16,689 bases of DNA from contig JAWXCI010000037.1 in NCBI GenBank assembly GCA_034408895.1, positions 1-16,689 on the forward strand, in the 5' to 3' direction. Below, in pieces: positions 1-7,882 of this stretch. Made by a program: the position numbers and the translations under genes. The stretch comes from UBA4660 sp034408895. GTDB lineage: Bacteria; Bacteroidota; Bacteroidia; Flavobacteriales_D; Sanyastnellaceae. Below the pieces are notes generated by a model. That model was not told the origin of the DNA. It saw only the letters and a program-made list of their open reading frames with translations, and did no database searches. How positions within the stretch are numbered: position 1 is the stretch's first letter; each line of letters begins with the position of its first letter.

Positions 1-164
1 CAGGAATACAGCCCCTTCTCCCCGGGCAATGTTTGTATATAAGATTGTTTATTGAGGCTGCTGATAAGCATCCACGTGGCTACACCAAGTCCAAGAAATA
101 CAGGGATGATAATTCTCTTCCAGCCAAGTTTGCGCCTAATGTCTCTTTCATCGGTTTGTGACAT
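1..164 (-). CDS. N-terminal fragment of a membrane protein, cut by the window edge
   Basis: The reading frame starts at the ATG whose complement is at 162-164 and is open for 54 codons to the left edge. The protein starts MSQTDERDIRRKLGWKR. A hydrophobic segment follows at about residues 18-36 (IIIPVFLGLGVATWMLISS), and then a polar stretch. A short basic cytoplasmic tail followed by a first transmembrane helix fits an inner-membrane protein. The look is reminiscent of the N-terminus of Bacteroidetes lysylphosphatidylglycerol-synthase-like (flippase-fold) membrane proteins, but 54 residues are too few to claim this. A perfect TAnnTTTG element sits 36 bases upstream. The radical SAM gene ends 95 bases upstream on the same strand. 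The gene and start are fairly secure; the family is a guess. Confidence 0.6.
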   Translation of the reverse strand, partial: MSQTDERDIRRKLGWKRIIIPVFLGLGVATWMLISSLNKQSYIQTLPGEKGLYS

Positions 165-200
165 AGAAAGTTTTGCGCGGAGGCTTTAGGTGGTTTCGGC

Positions 201-208
201 CAAATGTA
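201..208 (-). promoter_or_regulatory. Candidate -7 promoter element of the left-edge gene
   Basis: On the minus strand the sequence reads TACATTTG, an exact match to the Bacteroidetes -7 consensus TAnnTTTG, 36 bases before the start codon at 164. I see no TTG at the usual 17-23 base distance upstream, so the -33 half is unsupported. Confidence 0.5.
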
Positions 209-259
209 ATGGAATGGAATTCCTGAATAGACTATGCCAATGAGGCGAAGGGCGCAAAA

Positions 260-1276
260 TCAAGCCCACACTTTCGTTCCTTCAGAGCAATTGGCGCAGA
301 TGTCAATCTCGCTGCGAGCCTTCAGGAGTGAGCTTCGGAAACTAAGATAGGCATCGTTATTCCAGATTTCTTTGAACGAATGTGTTTTTAAATCGCCCAG
401 TTGGTGTTGCGCATCCTTGTCAAAGCAACAGGGCACCACCAAGCCATCCCATGTTATCACGCACGAACTCCACAAGCGCCAGCAATGATTGTCAAGGGCA
501 TTCTTTACAGCATAAGTTCCATCAGCGTTTTTCCTGTAACGTGAAAATTTATTGTTGTCTGGAATAAGGTCGTTACCGTTTTCAAAATTGTAAACCTGCG
601 CAGTCTTAAACCGCACTTCATCAACTCCCACCTCCTTCGCAAGTTTTTTTACATCTTCAATTTGATGTTCGTTTGGCTTCACCACAAGAAACTGGAAGAT
701 TACATGAGGGGTGCGTGATTTCAATTCGCGTTTTGCACGCATTATGTTTTTGGTTCCCTCCAGTACCTTTTCCAGTTTGCCATTCACTCGATATTGCTCA
801 TACACTTCCTGCGTGGTGCCATCAATAGAAATGATGAGGCGGTCCAATCCGCTTTCTACTGTTCGCTTTGCATTCCGTTCATTGAGGAAATGTGCATTGG
901 TACTTGTTGAAGTGTAGATTTTTTTTTCACTGGCGTATTTCACCAGATCGAGAAACTGCGGGTGAATAAATGGCTCACCCTGGAAATAAAAATTGATGTA
1001 GGTAAGATGTACAGAGAGTTCATCAATCCACCGTTTGAAGTTCTCTATTTTCAGGTTGCCGGTATCGCGTGTAAAAGCCCGCAAGCCGGAAGGACATTCG
1101 GGGCAACCGAGATTACATGCCGTGGTGGGTTCTATGCTAATGCTTACCGGCCAAGCTTTGTGAAGGGGTGATTTTGTTCGCTTGCTCGAGTAGAAACTTT
1201 GCAACACGCGAATGACGTTCACAATTTTAGGCCAGCGCAATTTGCTGATGTAGTTGAGGGAGTCGCGAAAGTGCAT
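260..1276 (-). CDS. Radical SAM/SPASM domain protein
   Basis: A 338-residue radical SAM enzyme. The CxxxCxxC cluster motif is visible as C54, C58 and C61 (ACNLGCPEC), preceded by the usual beta strand (SISIEPTTAC). Later core motifs are FQGEPFIHP (about 98-106) and ISIDG (149-153). The C-terminus carries a SPASM-like auxiliary cluster region: C265, C272, the pair C283/C284 after WDGLVVP, and C327-x2-C330. The last of these would complete an extra 4Fe-4S site. Family knowledge: such proteins cleave S-adenosylmethionine reductively to start a radical reaction, and many SPASM members modify peptides or cell-envelope precursors. Nothing here shows the substrate. No small precursor-peptide gene lies nearby, so a peptide-modification role is not supported. 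It lies 58 bases downstream of the aminopeptidase gene and has its own candidate -7 element in that gap. Confidence 0.9.
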   Translation of the reverse strand: MHFRDSLNYISKLRWPKIVNVIRVLQSFYSSKRTKSPLHKAWPVSISIEPTTACNLGCPECPSGLRAFTRDTGNLKIENFKRWIDELSVHLTYINFYFQGEPFIHPQFLDLVKYASEKKIYTSTSTNAHFLNERNAKRTVESGLDRLIISIDGTTQEVYEQYRVNGKLEKVLEGTKNIMRAKRELKSRTPHVIFQFLVVKPNEHQIEDVKKLAKEVGVDEVRFKTAQVYNFENGNDLIPDNNKFSRYRKNADGTYAVKNALDNHCWRLWSSCVITWDGLVVPCCFDKDAQHQLGDLKTHSFKEIWNNDAYLSFRSSLLKARSEIDICANCSEGTKVWA

Positions 1277-1322
1277 TCAGGAAAAAGTAACTTTTCTCAA
1301 TGCTGTAGCAGCAGCAGATTGG

Positions 1323-1330
1323 CGAATGTA
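1323..1330 (-). promoter_or_regulatory. Candidate -7 promoter element of the radical SAM gene
   Basis: The minus strand reads TACATTCGCC, 46 bases before the radical SAM start codon and just beyond the aminopeptidase stop. The same decamer precedes the aminopeptidase gene at 2650-2659. It is a one-base variant (TTCG for TTTG) of the phylum consensus. The gene could also be read through from the aminopeptidase gene, as I see no terminator between them. Confidence 0.45.
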
Positions 1331-1334
1331 CTTC

Positions 1335-2624
1335 TCAGTTGTTTATAATTTCCTCTATGTGCTCCGCTTCAATGGGGAAGTCTTTGAACAAATCATCGTG
1401 ACCGGTTTTGGTAATTACGATATTGTTCTCGATGCGGATACCCAGGCTCTCCTCGCGGATGTAAATGCCAGGTTCAACGGTGAACACATTTCCGACTTCA
1501 ACAGGCTTGTTCCAGTTGCCCACATCATGCACATCAAGCCCAAGAAAATGCGAAGTGCCGTGCATGAAATACTTTTTGTAAGCAGGCCATGCAGGATCCT
1601 GTTTGGCTATGTCTTCTTTTGAAATCAGTTTCAGATCCAGTAATTCCTTCTCCATAAGATCCCCCACCTGCTTGTGATAATCGTGCATGTAAACGCCTGG
1701 CTTTAGCAACGATGCTGCACCGCGCATCACACGAAGCACAGCGTTGTACACCGCCTTCTGCCGTGGTGTAAATTTTCCGTTTACTGGAACACAGCGCGTC
1801 ATGTCTGCATTGTAATTTCCAAACTCAGCACCAACGTCCATAAGCAATACGTCACCATCCTTACACGCCTTGTCATTGTCAATATAGTGAAGCACACACG
1901 CACTGAAGCCCGAAGCAATAATGGGCGTATAGGCAAATCCGCGCGACCCGTTCCGCAAAAACTCATGAGCATACTCCGCTTCAATTTCATACTCCATCAC
2001 TCCCGGTTTAATAAATTTCATGACACGCATGAAGGACCCTTGGGTAATGTCAATTGCTTTTTGCAACTGTGCAATTTCCTGCTTCTCTTTTACTGCACGC
2101 AATGAATGCATGATGGGTGCGCTGCGTTCAATAGAATAATGCGGATAATGTTCCCGAAACCATTTTGAGAAACGCATCTCGCGCGTTTCCACTTCCACCA
2201 CAGCGCGAATGTGCTCGTTTGAATTGAGGTACACCAATTTTGCTTCGGCTAAAACGCTACGGAGTGTTTTTTCAAACTCACCGAGCCAGAGCACAGTCCT
2301 GATTCCTGTCTGTTCCTTTGCCTGCTCTTTGGAAAGTTTCGCTCCTTCCCATATCGCAATGGTCTCACTGGTTTCTTTCAGGAAAAGAATTTCTTTATGA
2401 TGTGGATGAAACGAATCCGGAAAAATGATGAGCGTACTTTCCTCCTGATCCACTCCGCTCAGGTAAAAAATATCGCTTGATTGTTTGAAAGGTAAATGAC
2501 CATCGGCACTGGTGGGCATCGTGTCGTTAGAACAAAATATGGCAATGCCACCGGGCTGAAGTTGTTGACCGAAACGCGCGCGGGCCGCGGTGTAAAACTC
2601 TTTTGTCAGTGAAGGGTAACGCAT
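1335..2624 (-). CDS. pepP: Xaa-Pro aminopeptidase, M24B family (PepP-like)
   Basis: A 429-residue metallopeptidase that removes an N-terminal residue preceding proline. It has an N-terminal creatinase-type domain (about 1-170) and a C-terminal pita-bread catalytic domain. All five expected metal ligands are visible: D263 (MDVGAE), D274 (NADMTR), H359 (in HGTSHFLGLDVHD), E384 (VEPGIYI) and E399 (RIENN). The supporting histidines H246 (VLHYIDND), H355 and H366 are also present. These positions nearly coincide with those of the E. coli enzyme, and the length matches the family, so the protein is complete. No signal peptide is seen, so it should be cytosolic and act in peptide turnover. It reads away from the DUF349 gene beyond a terminator, with its own promoter candidate. 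Confidence 0.94.
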   Translation of the reverse strand: MRYPSLTKEFYTAARARFGQQLQPGGIAIFCSNDTMPTSADGHLPFKQSSDIFYLSGVDQEESTLIIFPDSFHPHHKEILFLKETSETIAIWEGAKLSKEQAKEQTGIRTVLWLGEFEKTLRSVLAEAKLVYLNSNEHIRAVVEVETREMRFSKWFREHYPHYSIERSAPIMHSLRAVKEKQEIAQLQKAIDITQGSFMRVMKFIKPGVMEYEIEAEYAHEFLRNGSRGFAYTPIIASGFSACVLHYIDNDKACKDGDVLLMDVGAEFGNYNADMTRCVPVNGKFTPRQKAVYNAVLRVMRGAASLLKPGVYMHDYHKQVGDLMEKELLDLKLISKEDIAKQDPAWPAYKKYFMHGTSHFLGLDVHDVGNWNKPVEVGNVFTVEPGIYIREESLGIRIENNIVITKTGHDDLFKDFPIEAEHIEEIINN

Positions 2625-2651
2625 GTGGTGTTGGATTTTTTTGAAAGATGG

Positions 2652-2659
2652 CGAATGTA
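2652..2659 (-). promoter_or_regulatory. Candidate -7 promoter element of pepP
   Basis: The minus strand reads TACATTCG 27 bases before the pepP ATG, placed between that start and the DUF349 terminator. A TTG lies 14 bases further upstream (2674-2676), which is closer than the usual 17-23, so only the -7 half is convincing. Confidence 0.45.
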
Positions 2660-2677
2660 AATGAAGGGCTGATCAAT

Positions 2678-2712
2678 AAAAAAACCCGTCATGTTTTCCA
2701 CATGGCGGGTTT
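2678..2712 (-). terminator. Rho-independent terminator of the DUF349 gene
   Basis: The arms 2682-2693 and 2701-2712 form a 12-base stem with one G-T wobble around a 7-base loop (TTTTCCA). On the minus strand the stem is followed by a run of Ts (2684 down to 2678). It lies 26 bases after the DUF349 stop codon and separates that transcript from pepP. Confidence 0.85.
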
Positions 2713-2738
2713 CTATTTTCATTCGAAAGCATCTAGTC

Positions 2739-4430
2739 TTAAACTTCTATCAACTGAATTTTCTTCTTCAGTTCTTCAATCTCCCGCTCCGTTGCTTTTA
2801 TTTTTTTCTCAATGTCTTTTTTCAACGCCTCAGCACCGGCACCTTTGAAAATGGACATATTATTTTCGTATTGCCGTCTTTCGCGTATCAGCTCGTCCAT
2901 CTTTTCGCTAAGGTTTTGTTTTTCATTACGCATCTTGTACTTGCCATCAGTTCCCCCGCGTATATGCTCAAGTCGCGATCGGAATTCCCCCATCACTTTT
3001 TCAGTGCGTTCAACATTGAGTTTCTGGTACTTGCTGTCCATTATCTTATTGTAGCGGTCGTTCACTTCCTTCATCTTCTCGCGGGGTATAAATCCGATAT
3101 TCATCCAACGAATTCCTACCTCTTTGAGCCTGCCAAGGTCGGTGCCCTTGTTTCCTGTTATTTCCAGTTGTTCAAGTTCAGCAATCACCGCTTCTTTGAG
3201 TGCCAGGTTTTGTTCCTGCTCACCAACCATCCCAGCAAAATGTTCCTTTTTCTTTTGGAAGAAAACATCGCAGGCTGAGCGGAAACGATACCATAACTTT
3301 TGTTCATCACGCGGATCAGCCTGGCCTACAGTTTTCCATTCTTCCTGTAATTTCTTCATGGCTTCGGTCGCAGTCTTCCAGTCTTCGCTTTCCTGGTATT
3401 CCTTAGTCATGGCAATAAGTGCCTCTTTCTTATCGCGGCACTCCTTGTATCCCATCTTTTTGCTCTCGAACCATGTTTTTTTCTTAGTGAAAAACAAATC
3501 GCATAGCCCGCGGAACTCTGACCATATTTCCTCGTTTTCCTTTTTTGGAGCAAAGCCCGAGTGACGCCAATCCTCCTGCAAAGCCAGTACATCCTGAGTG
3601 TATTTGTTCCATGCTGAAATGGTGGTGAATTCCATGCTCAGCACATTCTTCATTTTGTCTACCAATTCTTTTTTGCGCTGCAGATTCTCTTCTGAATGCG
3701 CGCGCAATTCTTCGTAATGGCCATTCACCCTGGAGTAGGCCACACGCATCAACCCAAAGAAGGTATCTCCCAGTTCCTTGTAGCTGTCGCGGGCCGAGGG
3801 ACCTATTTCCATCCACTCACGCTGGTAGGTTTTCATCAAAAGCTCTACCTCATTGATAGACTTGATTTCCGCAATTTCTTTTGCTCTTTCAATCAACTCC
3901 TCCTTTTTCTTCTGGTTGATTTTTAAATCGTGTTCCTGAAGAGTGCGGTATATATTAATGTTGTAAAAAAACTCTTGCGCCAGTTTGTGATAGCGATCGT
4001 TCAGGTCATGGTATTTATCGCCCGGCACATCGCCAACGGCAGCCCATTTTTCTTTGAGGCTGTTCCACGAGGAAAATGCCTTCCCTACAATTTGCTCTTC
4101 CTTAATTACTTTTTCAAATTCCCCCAGCAGATTTGTTTTAAGCTCAAGATTTTGCAGGCGTTCAGCAGCTAGTTTTTTCCCGTGCTCATCCATGCGAAGC
4201 CGGTAGGCTTTCATAAACTCGTTCAACTTCTCATCCAATTCATTTGGGATGAATTCGAATTCGGTACCTTCCGGATGTTCGAGAGAATCAAATACTTCAC
4301 GTTGGATCTGGCGCTCTTTTGCCGATTCGGATTTCCATTCATTCTGCAATTCGCGGACAGCTTCGCGGATAGACATAATATCCTCCGTCTGCTGCAATTG
4401 CTCGAAATGCTCAAGCAGTTGTGACTTCAT
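2739..4430 (-). CDS. DUF349 repeat protein
   Basis: A 563-residue, highly charged, helical protein built from about five DUF349 repeats. Each repeat has a Trp-anchored segment followed by an aromatic FF or Y cluster, roughly at residues 129-155, 206-225, 288-314, 365-391 and 442-468. Typical cores are WAAVGDVP, WMEIGPSA, WRHSGFAP, WKTVGQAD and WMNIGFIP. The last about 90 residues are a Lys/Glu-rich coiled coil. No signal peptide or membrane segment is seen, so it is probably cytosolic. Family knowledge: the domain is widespread in Bacteroidetes and its molecular role is not firmly known, so I assign none. The gene is monocistronic by appearance, with its own promoter candidate upstream and a strong terminator downstream. 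It is divergent from recX. Confidence 0.88.
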   Translation of the reverse strand: MKSQLLEHFEQLQQTEDIMSIREAVRELQNEWKSESAKERQIQREVFDSLEHPEGTEFEFIPNELDEKLNEFMKAYRLRMDEHGKKLAAERLQNLELKTNLLGEFEKVIKEEQIVGKAFSSWNSLKEKWAAVGDVPGDKYHDLNDRYHKLAQEFFYNINIYRTLQEHDLKINQKKKEELIERAKEIAEIKSINEVELLMKTYQREWMEIGPSARDSYKELGDTFFGLMRVAYSRVNGHYEELRAHSEENLQRKKELVDKMKNVLSMEFTTISAWNKYTQDVLALQEDWRHSGFAPKKENEEIWSEFRGLCDLFFTKKKTWFESKKMGYKECRDKKEALIAMTKEYQESEDWKTATEAMKKLQEEWKTVGQADPRDEQKLWYRFRSACDVFFQKKKEHFAGMVGEQEQNLALKEAVIAELEQLEITGNKGTDLGRLKEVGIRWMNIGFIPREKMKEVNDRYNKIMDSKYQKLNVERTEKVMGEFRSRLEHIRGGTDGKYKMRNEKQNLSEKMDELIRERRQYENNMSIFKGAGAEALKKDIEKKIKATEREIEELKKKIQLIEV

Positions 4431-4472
4431 AAAATTGATTTTGTTTAGGTAGTGAATTTATCAGTAAGAGTG

Positions 4473-4501
4473 CAAAAGTAGGAAAACCACCTTTTCAACA
4501 A
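4473..4501 (-). promoter_or_regulatory. Promoter of the DUF349 gene
   Basis: The minus strand has TACTTTTG (4473-4480), an exact TAnnTTTG match, 42 bases before the start codon. A TTG (4499-4501) lies 18 bases further upstream. Both halves and the spacing fit the Bacteroidetes housekeeping promoter, making this the best promoter match in the window. Confidence 0.65.
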
Positions 4502-4530
4502 TCGCAGCTTCCTGGTGGTGCGCTTACCCT

Positions 4531-4540
4531 TGATTAATCA
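4531..4540. promoter_or_regulatory. Perfect 10-base palindrome in the DUF349/recX divergent spacer
   Basis: TGATTAATCA is its own reverse complement. It lies in the 207-base spacer from which the DUF349 gene and recX diverge, about 30 bases upstream of the DUF349 -33 element. It could be a dimeric-regulator site, but a single AT-rich palindrome of this size may be chance. Confidence 0.2.
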
Positions 4541-4637
4541 GGAATTCCAACCAGATCATGCATCGTTCTTTGTTGATAAAGTTTAAAAAACAAGACAGAG
4601 ATTTTCTGCCAATAGCGCTGCGGCAAGAAGTCAATTA

Positions 4638-5153
4638 ATGGAAGATGATCTATTCAGATTTTTGACCCCGATGTTTAGTCCCCGGAAATATCCACCCGAA
4701 GAAACACAACGAAAACTGGCGAACTGGTGCGACAGGAAAGAACACACCCACTGGCAAGCCCGTGAAAAACTTATTGAATGGGGCGTGCCACATCGCGAAC
4801 GCGAAGAATTGATTGGCAACATGATCGAAAAAAATTTAATCAACGAAAGCAGGTACGCCTCAGCTTTCGCTTCCGATAAATTCAGGTTCTATCGTTGGGG
4901 CGCCATCAAAATCAAGGTGGCATTGAAGGCGAATGGAGTTTCAGAGGCCAATATCAATGCGGCTATTCGCTCGTTGCCCCAAACTGAAATTGTAAAATCC
5001 ATTCGTGGTTTGGTGGAGAAAAAGCTTCAACAGTGCACTGGACTTAAAATTTATCAAAAGAAAATGAAGGTGGCGAGGTTCATCATAGGTAAGGGATTTC
5101 CACCAGAGTTGGTTTGGAAGGAGATAGAAATGGCCTTCATGGAATCAACGTAA
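4638..5153 (+). CDS. recX: RecX family regulatory protein
   Basis: A 171-residue, mostly helical basic protein with the RecX three-helix repeat pattern. The signature is clearest at about 24-95: a Cys/Arg-rich helix (LANWCDRKEHTHWQAREKL), then LINESRYASAFASDKFRFYRWG and KIKVALKANGVSEANINAAI. Family knowledge: RecX binds RecA and modulates its filament and recombinase activity. The gene does not sit beside recA here, which is common outside Proteobacteria. The ATG at 4638 is preceded by an A-rich leader without Shine-Dalgarno pairing. I see no equally good later start, because the RecX repeat begins soon after. prfB follows after 99 bases. Confidence 0.85.
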   Translation: MEDDLFRFLTPMFSPRKYPPEETQRKLANWCDRKEHTHWQAREKLIEWGVPHREREELIGNMIEKNLINESRYASAFASDKFRFYRWGAIKIKVALKANGVSEANINAAIRSLPQTEIVKSIRGLVEKKLQQCTGLKIYQKKMKVARFIIGKGFPPELVWKEIEMAFMEST

Positions 5154-5164
5154 AGGTCCACATG

Positions 5165-5172
5165 TACTTTCG
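5165..5172 (+). promoter_or_regulatory. Candidate -7 promoter element of prfB
   Basis: TACTTTCG lies 80 bases before the prfB start, 11 bases after the recX stop. It matches the TAnnTTYG form seen before several genes here. No TTG is seen at the proper upstream distance. Cotranscription with recX is also possible. Confidence 0.4.
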
Positions 5173-5191
5173 CAGCCGCAAAAAACAAAAC

Positions 5192-5235
5192 GATGATTTG
5201 CTGAGGGATGCCACACACCTGATTCCTCCATCATC
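5192..5235 (+). other. Possible leader hairpin upstream of prfB
   Basis: GATGAT (5192-5197) can pair with ATCATC (5230-5235), and inside it GAGG (5203-5206) with CCTC (5225-5228). The result is an interrupted stem ending 17 bases before the prfB start. The pairs are short and the loop is large, so this is a weak structural call. Confidence 0.2.
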
Positions 5236-5252
5236 CAACCCTTAAAATTCCC

Positions 5253-6354
5253 ATGACCGTTACACTAAATGCCATAAGCGAACTGGCAGAACGCCTCTTG
5301 GCGCTCAGGAGGTTTCTTTGACGTGGATACCAAGTTGCTCCAGATAAAAGAAGACGAAAAACACACGCTCGATCCCGGCTTTTGGGATGATCCCAAAAAA
5401 GCCGAAGCCACCATGAAACAAATCCGAAACAAGAAATTGTGGACGGATGCTTTCAGGGAATGTTCCTCGGCTGTGGACGATTTGCCTGTGTTGTATGACT
5501 TCTTTAAAGAAGGTGCTGCCAGTGAAGAAGAACTGGCAGCGCAATTCAACCTTGCTACACAAAAAATAGAAGACCTTGAATTCAAGAACATGCTCAGTGC
5601 TGAAGAAGATGTGCTGAGTGCCGTGGTGCAGATTACAGCCGGAGCCGGAGGCACAGAAAGCTGCGACTGGGCTTCCATGCTTATGCGCATGTACATGATG
5701 TGGGGTCAGAAGAATAATTACAAAATCCGGGAGCTTGATTTACAAACCGGTGATGTGGCTGGAATAAAACAAGTAACCCTTGAGTTCGATGGAGAGTTCG
5801 GATTCGGAATGCTGAAGGGCGAAAATGGTGTACACCGGCTGGTGCGCATTTCACCCTTCGACTCCAACGCAAAACGCCACACCAGTTTTGTTTCTGTCTA
5901 TGTCTATCCATTGGTGGATGATACTATTGATATACAGGTTAACCCGGGTGACATCAGTTGGGACACCTTCCGCAGTGGCGGTGCCGGTGGACAAAACGTG
6001 AACAAGGTGGAAACAGGAGTTCGGCTGCGCCACGCACCCACCGGAATTATTATTGACAATACTGAAACCCGCTCTCAACTCCAGAACAAAGAGAAAGCAA
6101 TGCAACTTCTCAAATCGCAACTATTCGAAATGGAATTGGAAAAACGAAATGCTGCACGAAGTGAAATTGAAGCCGGTAAGAAAAAAATAGAGAGGGGTTC
6201 GCAAATCCGCAACTACGTTTTGCAACCCTATCAATTGGTGAAAGATGTAAGAACCGGTCACGAAACTTCCGATGTGGATGGAGTGCTGAATGGAAAAATT
6301 GATGATTTTCTAAAAGCATTTTTAATGGGTCAAGGAAAAGGAGTTGAATCATAA
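5253..6354 (+). CDS. prfB: Peptide chain release factor 2, with programmed +1 frameshift
   Basis: The gene is read as 5253-5318 joined to 5320-6354. The first 22 codons from the ATG at 5253 end in CTT followed by an in-frame TGA (5319-5321). Skipping the T at 5319 gives GAC (Asp23) and continues for 366 residues, the usual RF2 length. The slip site AGGAGGTTTCTTTGAC matches the E. coli arrangement: a Shine-Dalgarno-like hexamer, three bases, the CTT slippery codon, TGA and C. RF2 identity is shown by the stop-codon recognition tripeptide SPF (about residues 200-202, in ISPFDSNAKRHTSF) and the peptidyl-hydrolysis motif GGQ (about 245-247, in SGGAGGQNVNKVETG). RF2 terminates translation at TGA and TAA. 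Because the in-frame stop is TGA, low RF2 favours frameshifting and restores its own level. Confidence 0.96.
5307..5322 (+). promoter_or_regulatory. prfB programmed frameshift site
   Basis: The internal Shine-Dalgarno-like AGGAGG (5307-5312) is spaced three bases from CTT (5316-5318), followed by TGA (5319-5321) and C. This is the canonical autoregulatory RF2 recoding signal. No other gene start in the window carries such a hexamer. Confidence 0.95.
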
Positions 6355-6357
6355 TTT

Positions 6358-6422
6358 GTTCCCGCAAAGTCGCAAAGGGAGCGCAAAGACACCAAAAAAA
6401 TTGCTTGCGCCTTTGCGGGAAC
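6358..6422. repeat. CGCAAAG inverted-repeat element between prfB and fumC
   Basis: A perfect 12-base inverted repeat (GTTCCCGCAAAG at 6358-6369, CTTTGCGGGAAC at 6411-6422) encloses further copies of the GCAAAG word and an inner pair GCGCAAAG / CTTGCGC. The whole 65-base segment can fold into one long interrupted hairpin and occupies most of the 83-base gap. I recall similar CGCAAAG-rich hairpins scattered in Bacteroidetes genomes. It could also weaken readthrough from prfB, but it lacks a T run, so I do not call it a terminator. Confidence 0.7.
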
Positions 6423-6437
6423 TCAAATGCCAGATAA

Positions 6438-7838
6438 ATGGAATACAGAATAGAAAAAGACACTATGGGCGATGTGAAAGTGCCCGCCCATGTTTATTGG
6501 GGAGCACAGACTGAACGCTCGCGCAACAATTTTAAAATTGGTCCGGCAGGTTCCATGCCCATCGAAATAATTCGTGCCTTTGCAATCCTGAAAAAAGCAG
6601 CTGCACACACCAATTGCAATCTGGGCGTTTTGTCTCTGGAAAAACGAGATGCAATTTCTGCGGTATGCGATGAAATTCTTGCAGGCAAACTGGACGACCA
6701 GTTTCCACTTGTAATCTGGCAAACAGGAAGCGGCACACAAAGCAACATGAACCTGAACGAGGTGATTGCAAATCGAGCGCATGCGCTTGCCGGAGGAAAA
6801 CCGGGCGAAGGGCAACCGCTTCTCAACGCCAATGATGACGTGAACAAATCGCAATCATCAAACGATACATTTCCCACAGCTATGAGCATCGCGGCTTATG
6901 GCGCGGTAGTAAAAAAAACCATTCCGGGTGTGGAGCGCCTGCGCGATACGCTGCGAAAAAAGAGCAGCCAGTTTATGGATGTTGTGAAAATCGGCCGCAC
7001 ACATTTAATGGATGCCACGCCCATAACTCTCGGCCAGGAACTGAGTGGATATGTGGCACAACTCGAACATGGATTACGTGCATTGAGGAATACTCTTCCA
7101 CATCTTGGCGAACTCGCACTGGGTGGAACAGCAGTGGGAACAGGATTGAACACTCCCGCTGGATATGCGGAAGTGGTGGCGAAAAAAATTGCGGAATTCA
7201 GCAACTTGCCATTTACATCGGCCCCAAACAAGTTCGAAGCATTGGCCGCACACGATGCAATGGTGGAGTCGCACGGGGCACTAAAACAACTGGCAGTATC
7301 ACTCAACAAAATAGCCAACGACATCCGCATGATGGCCAGTGGACCTCGCAGCGGTATTGGCGAAATTATCATTCCCGAAAACGAACCCGGCTCATCCATT
7401 ATGCCCGGCAAGGTGAACCCCACACAATGCGAAGCACTCACTATGGTGTGCGCACAAGTGATGGGCAACGATGTGGCAATTACCATAGCCGGAACACAAG
7501 GTCATTATGAACTGAATGTTTTTAAACCCATGATGGCTGCAAATTTTTTGCAGAGTGCAAATCTTTTGGGTGATACGTGTGTGTCGTTCGATGAACATTG
7601 TGCCGTGGGCATCGAGCCCAACTATGGGCGCATAAAAGAACTCGTGGACAAATCCCTTATGCTCGTTACAGCGCTCAACACTAAAATTGGCTACTACCGT
7701 GCAGCGGAAATTGCCAAGGCAGCGCATAAAAACGGCACGACATTAAAAGAAGAAGCTGTTCGCCTGGGCTACGTAACAGCCGAGCAATACGATGAGTGGG
7801 TGGTGCCGGCAAAGATGGTAGGCGGGGCCGCTTCATGA
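6438..7838 (+). CDS. fumC: Class II fumarate hydratase
   Basis: A 466-residue, iron-independent fumarase that interconverts fumarate and L-malate in the tricarboxylic acid cycle, acting as a cytosolic homotetramer. The superfamily signature GSSIMPGKVNP is at 318-328, with the catalytic serine in its flexible loop (S319). The other active-site segments are present: TGSGTQSNMN (96-105), SQSSND (138-143) and GRTHLMDATP (186-195), whose H189 corresponds to E. coli H188. Length and motif spacing match E. coli FumC closely, so it is complete. The start ATG follows an A-rich leader (CAGATAA) without Shine-Dalgarno. It is the third gene of the recX-prfB-fumC run and ends in a clear terminator. Aspartase and argininosuccinate lyase share the fold, but the N-terminal MGDVKVP segment and loop residues favour fumarase. 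Confidence 0.95.
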   Translation: MEYRIEKDTMGDVKVPAHVYWGAQTERSRNNFKIGPAGSMPIEIIRAFAILKKAAAHTNCNLGVLSLEKRDAISAVCDEILAGKLDDQFPLVIWQTGSGTQSNMNLNEVIANRAHALAGGKPGEGQPLLNANDDVNKSQSSNDTFPTAMSIAAYGAVVKKTIPGVERLRDTLRKKSSQFMDVVKIGRTHLMDATPITLGQELSGYVAQLEHGLRALRNTLPHLGELALGGTAVGTGLNTPAGYAEVVAKKIAEFSNLPFTSAPNKFEALAAHDAMVESHGALKQLAVSLNKIANDIRMMASGPRSGIGEIIIPENEPGSSIMPGKVNPTQCEALTMVCAQVMGNDVAITIAGTQGHYELNVFKPMMAANFLQSANLLGDTCVSFDEHCAVGIEPNYGRIKELVDKSLMLVTALNTKIGYYRAAEIAKAAHKNGTTLKEEAVRLGYVTAEQYDEWVVPAKMVGGAAS

Positions 7839-7850
7839 ACAGGCTCTAAC

Positions 7851-7882
7851 GAAAAAGGCCGCACTTTCATGCGACCTTTTTC
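7851..7882 (+). terminator. Rho-independent terminator of fumC
   Basis: The arms 7851-7863 and 7870-7882 give a 13-base stem with one C-A mismatch around the loop CTTTCA, with A-rich and T-rich outer ends. It begins 12 bases after the fumC stop. Confidence 0.8.

Noticed and set aside
2691..3278. 195-codon forward frame
   Set aside because: It is antisense to the DUF349 gene, with Phe/Leu-rich content expected from reversed Glu/Lys codons.
5253..5321. prfB looking like a frameshifted pseudogene
   Set aside because: The break is the canonical RF2 recoding signal; the rest of the protein is intact with SPF and GGQ motifs.
6896..7486. 196-codon reverse frame
   Set aside because: It lies opposite the fumC catalytic core and has no independent support.
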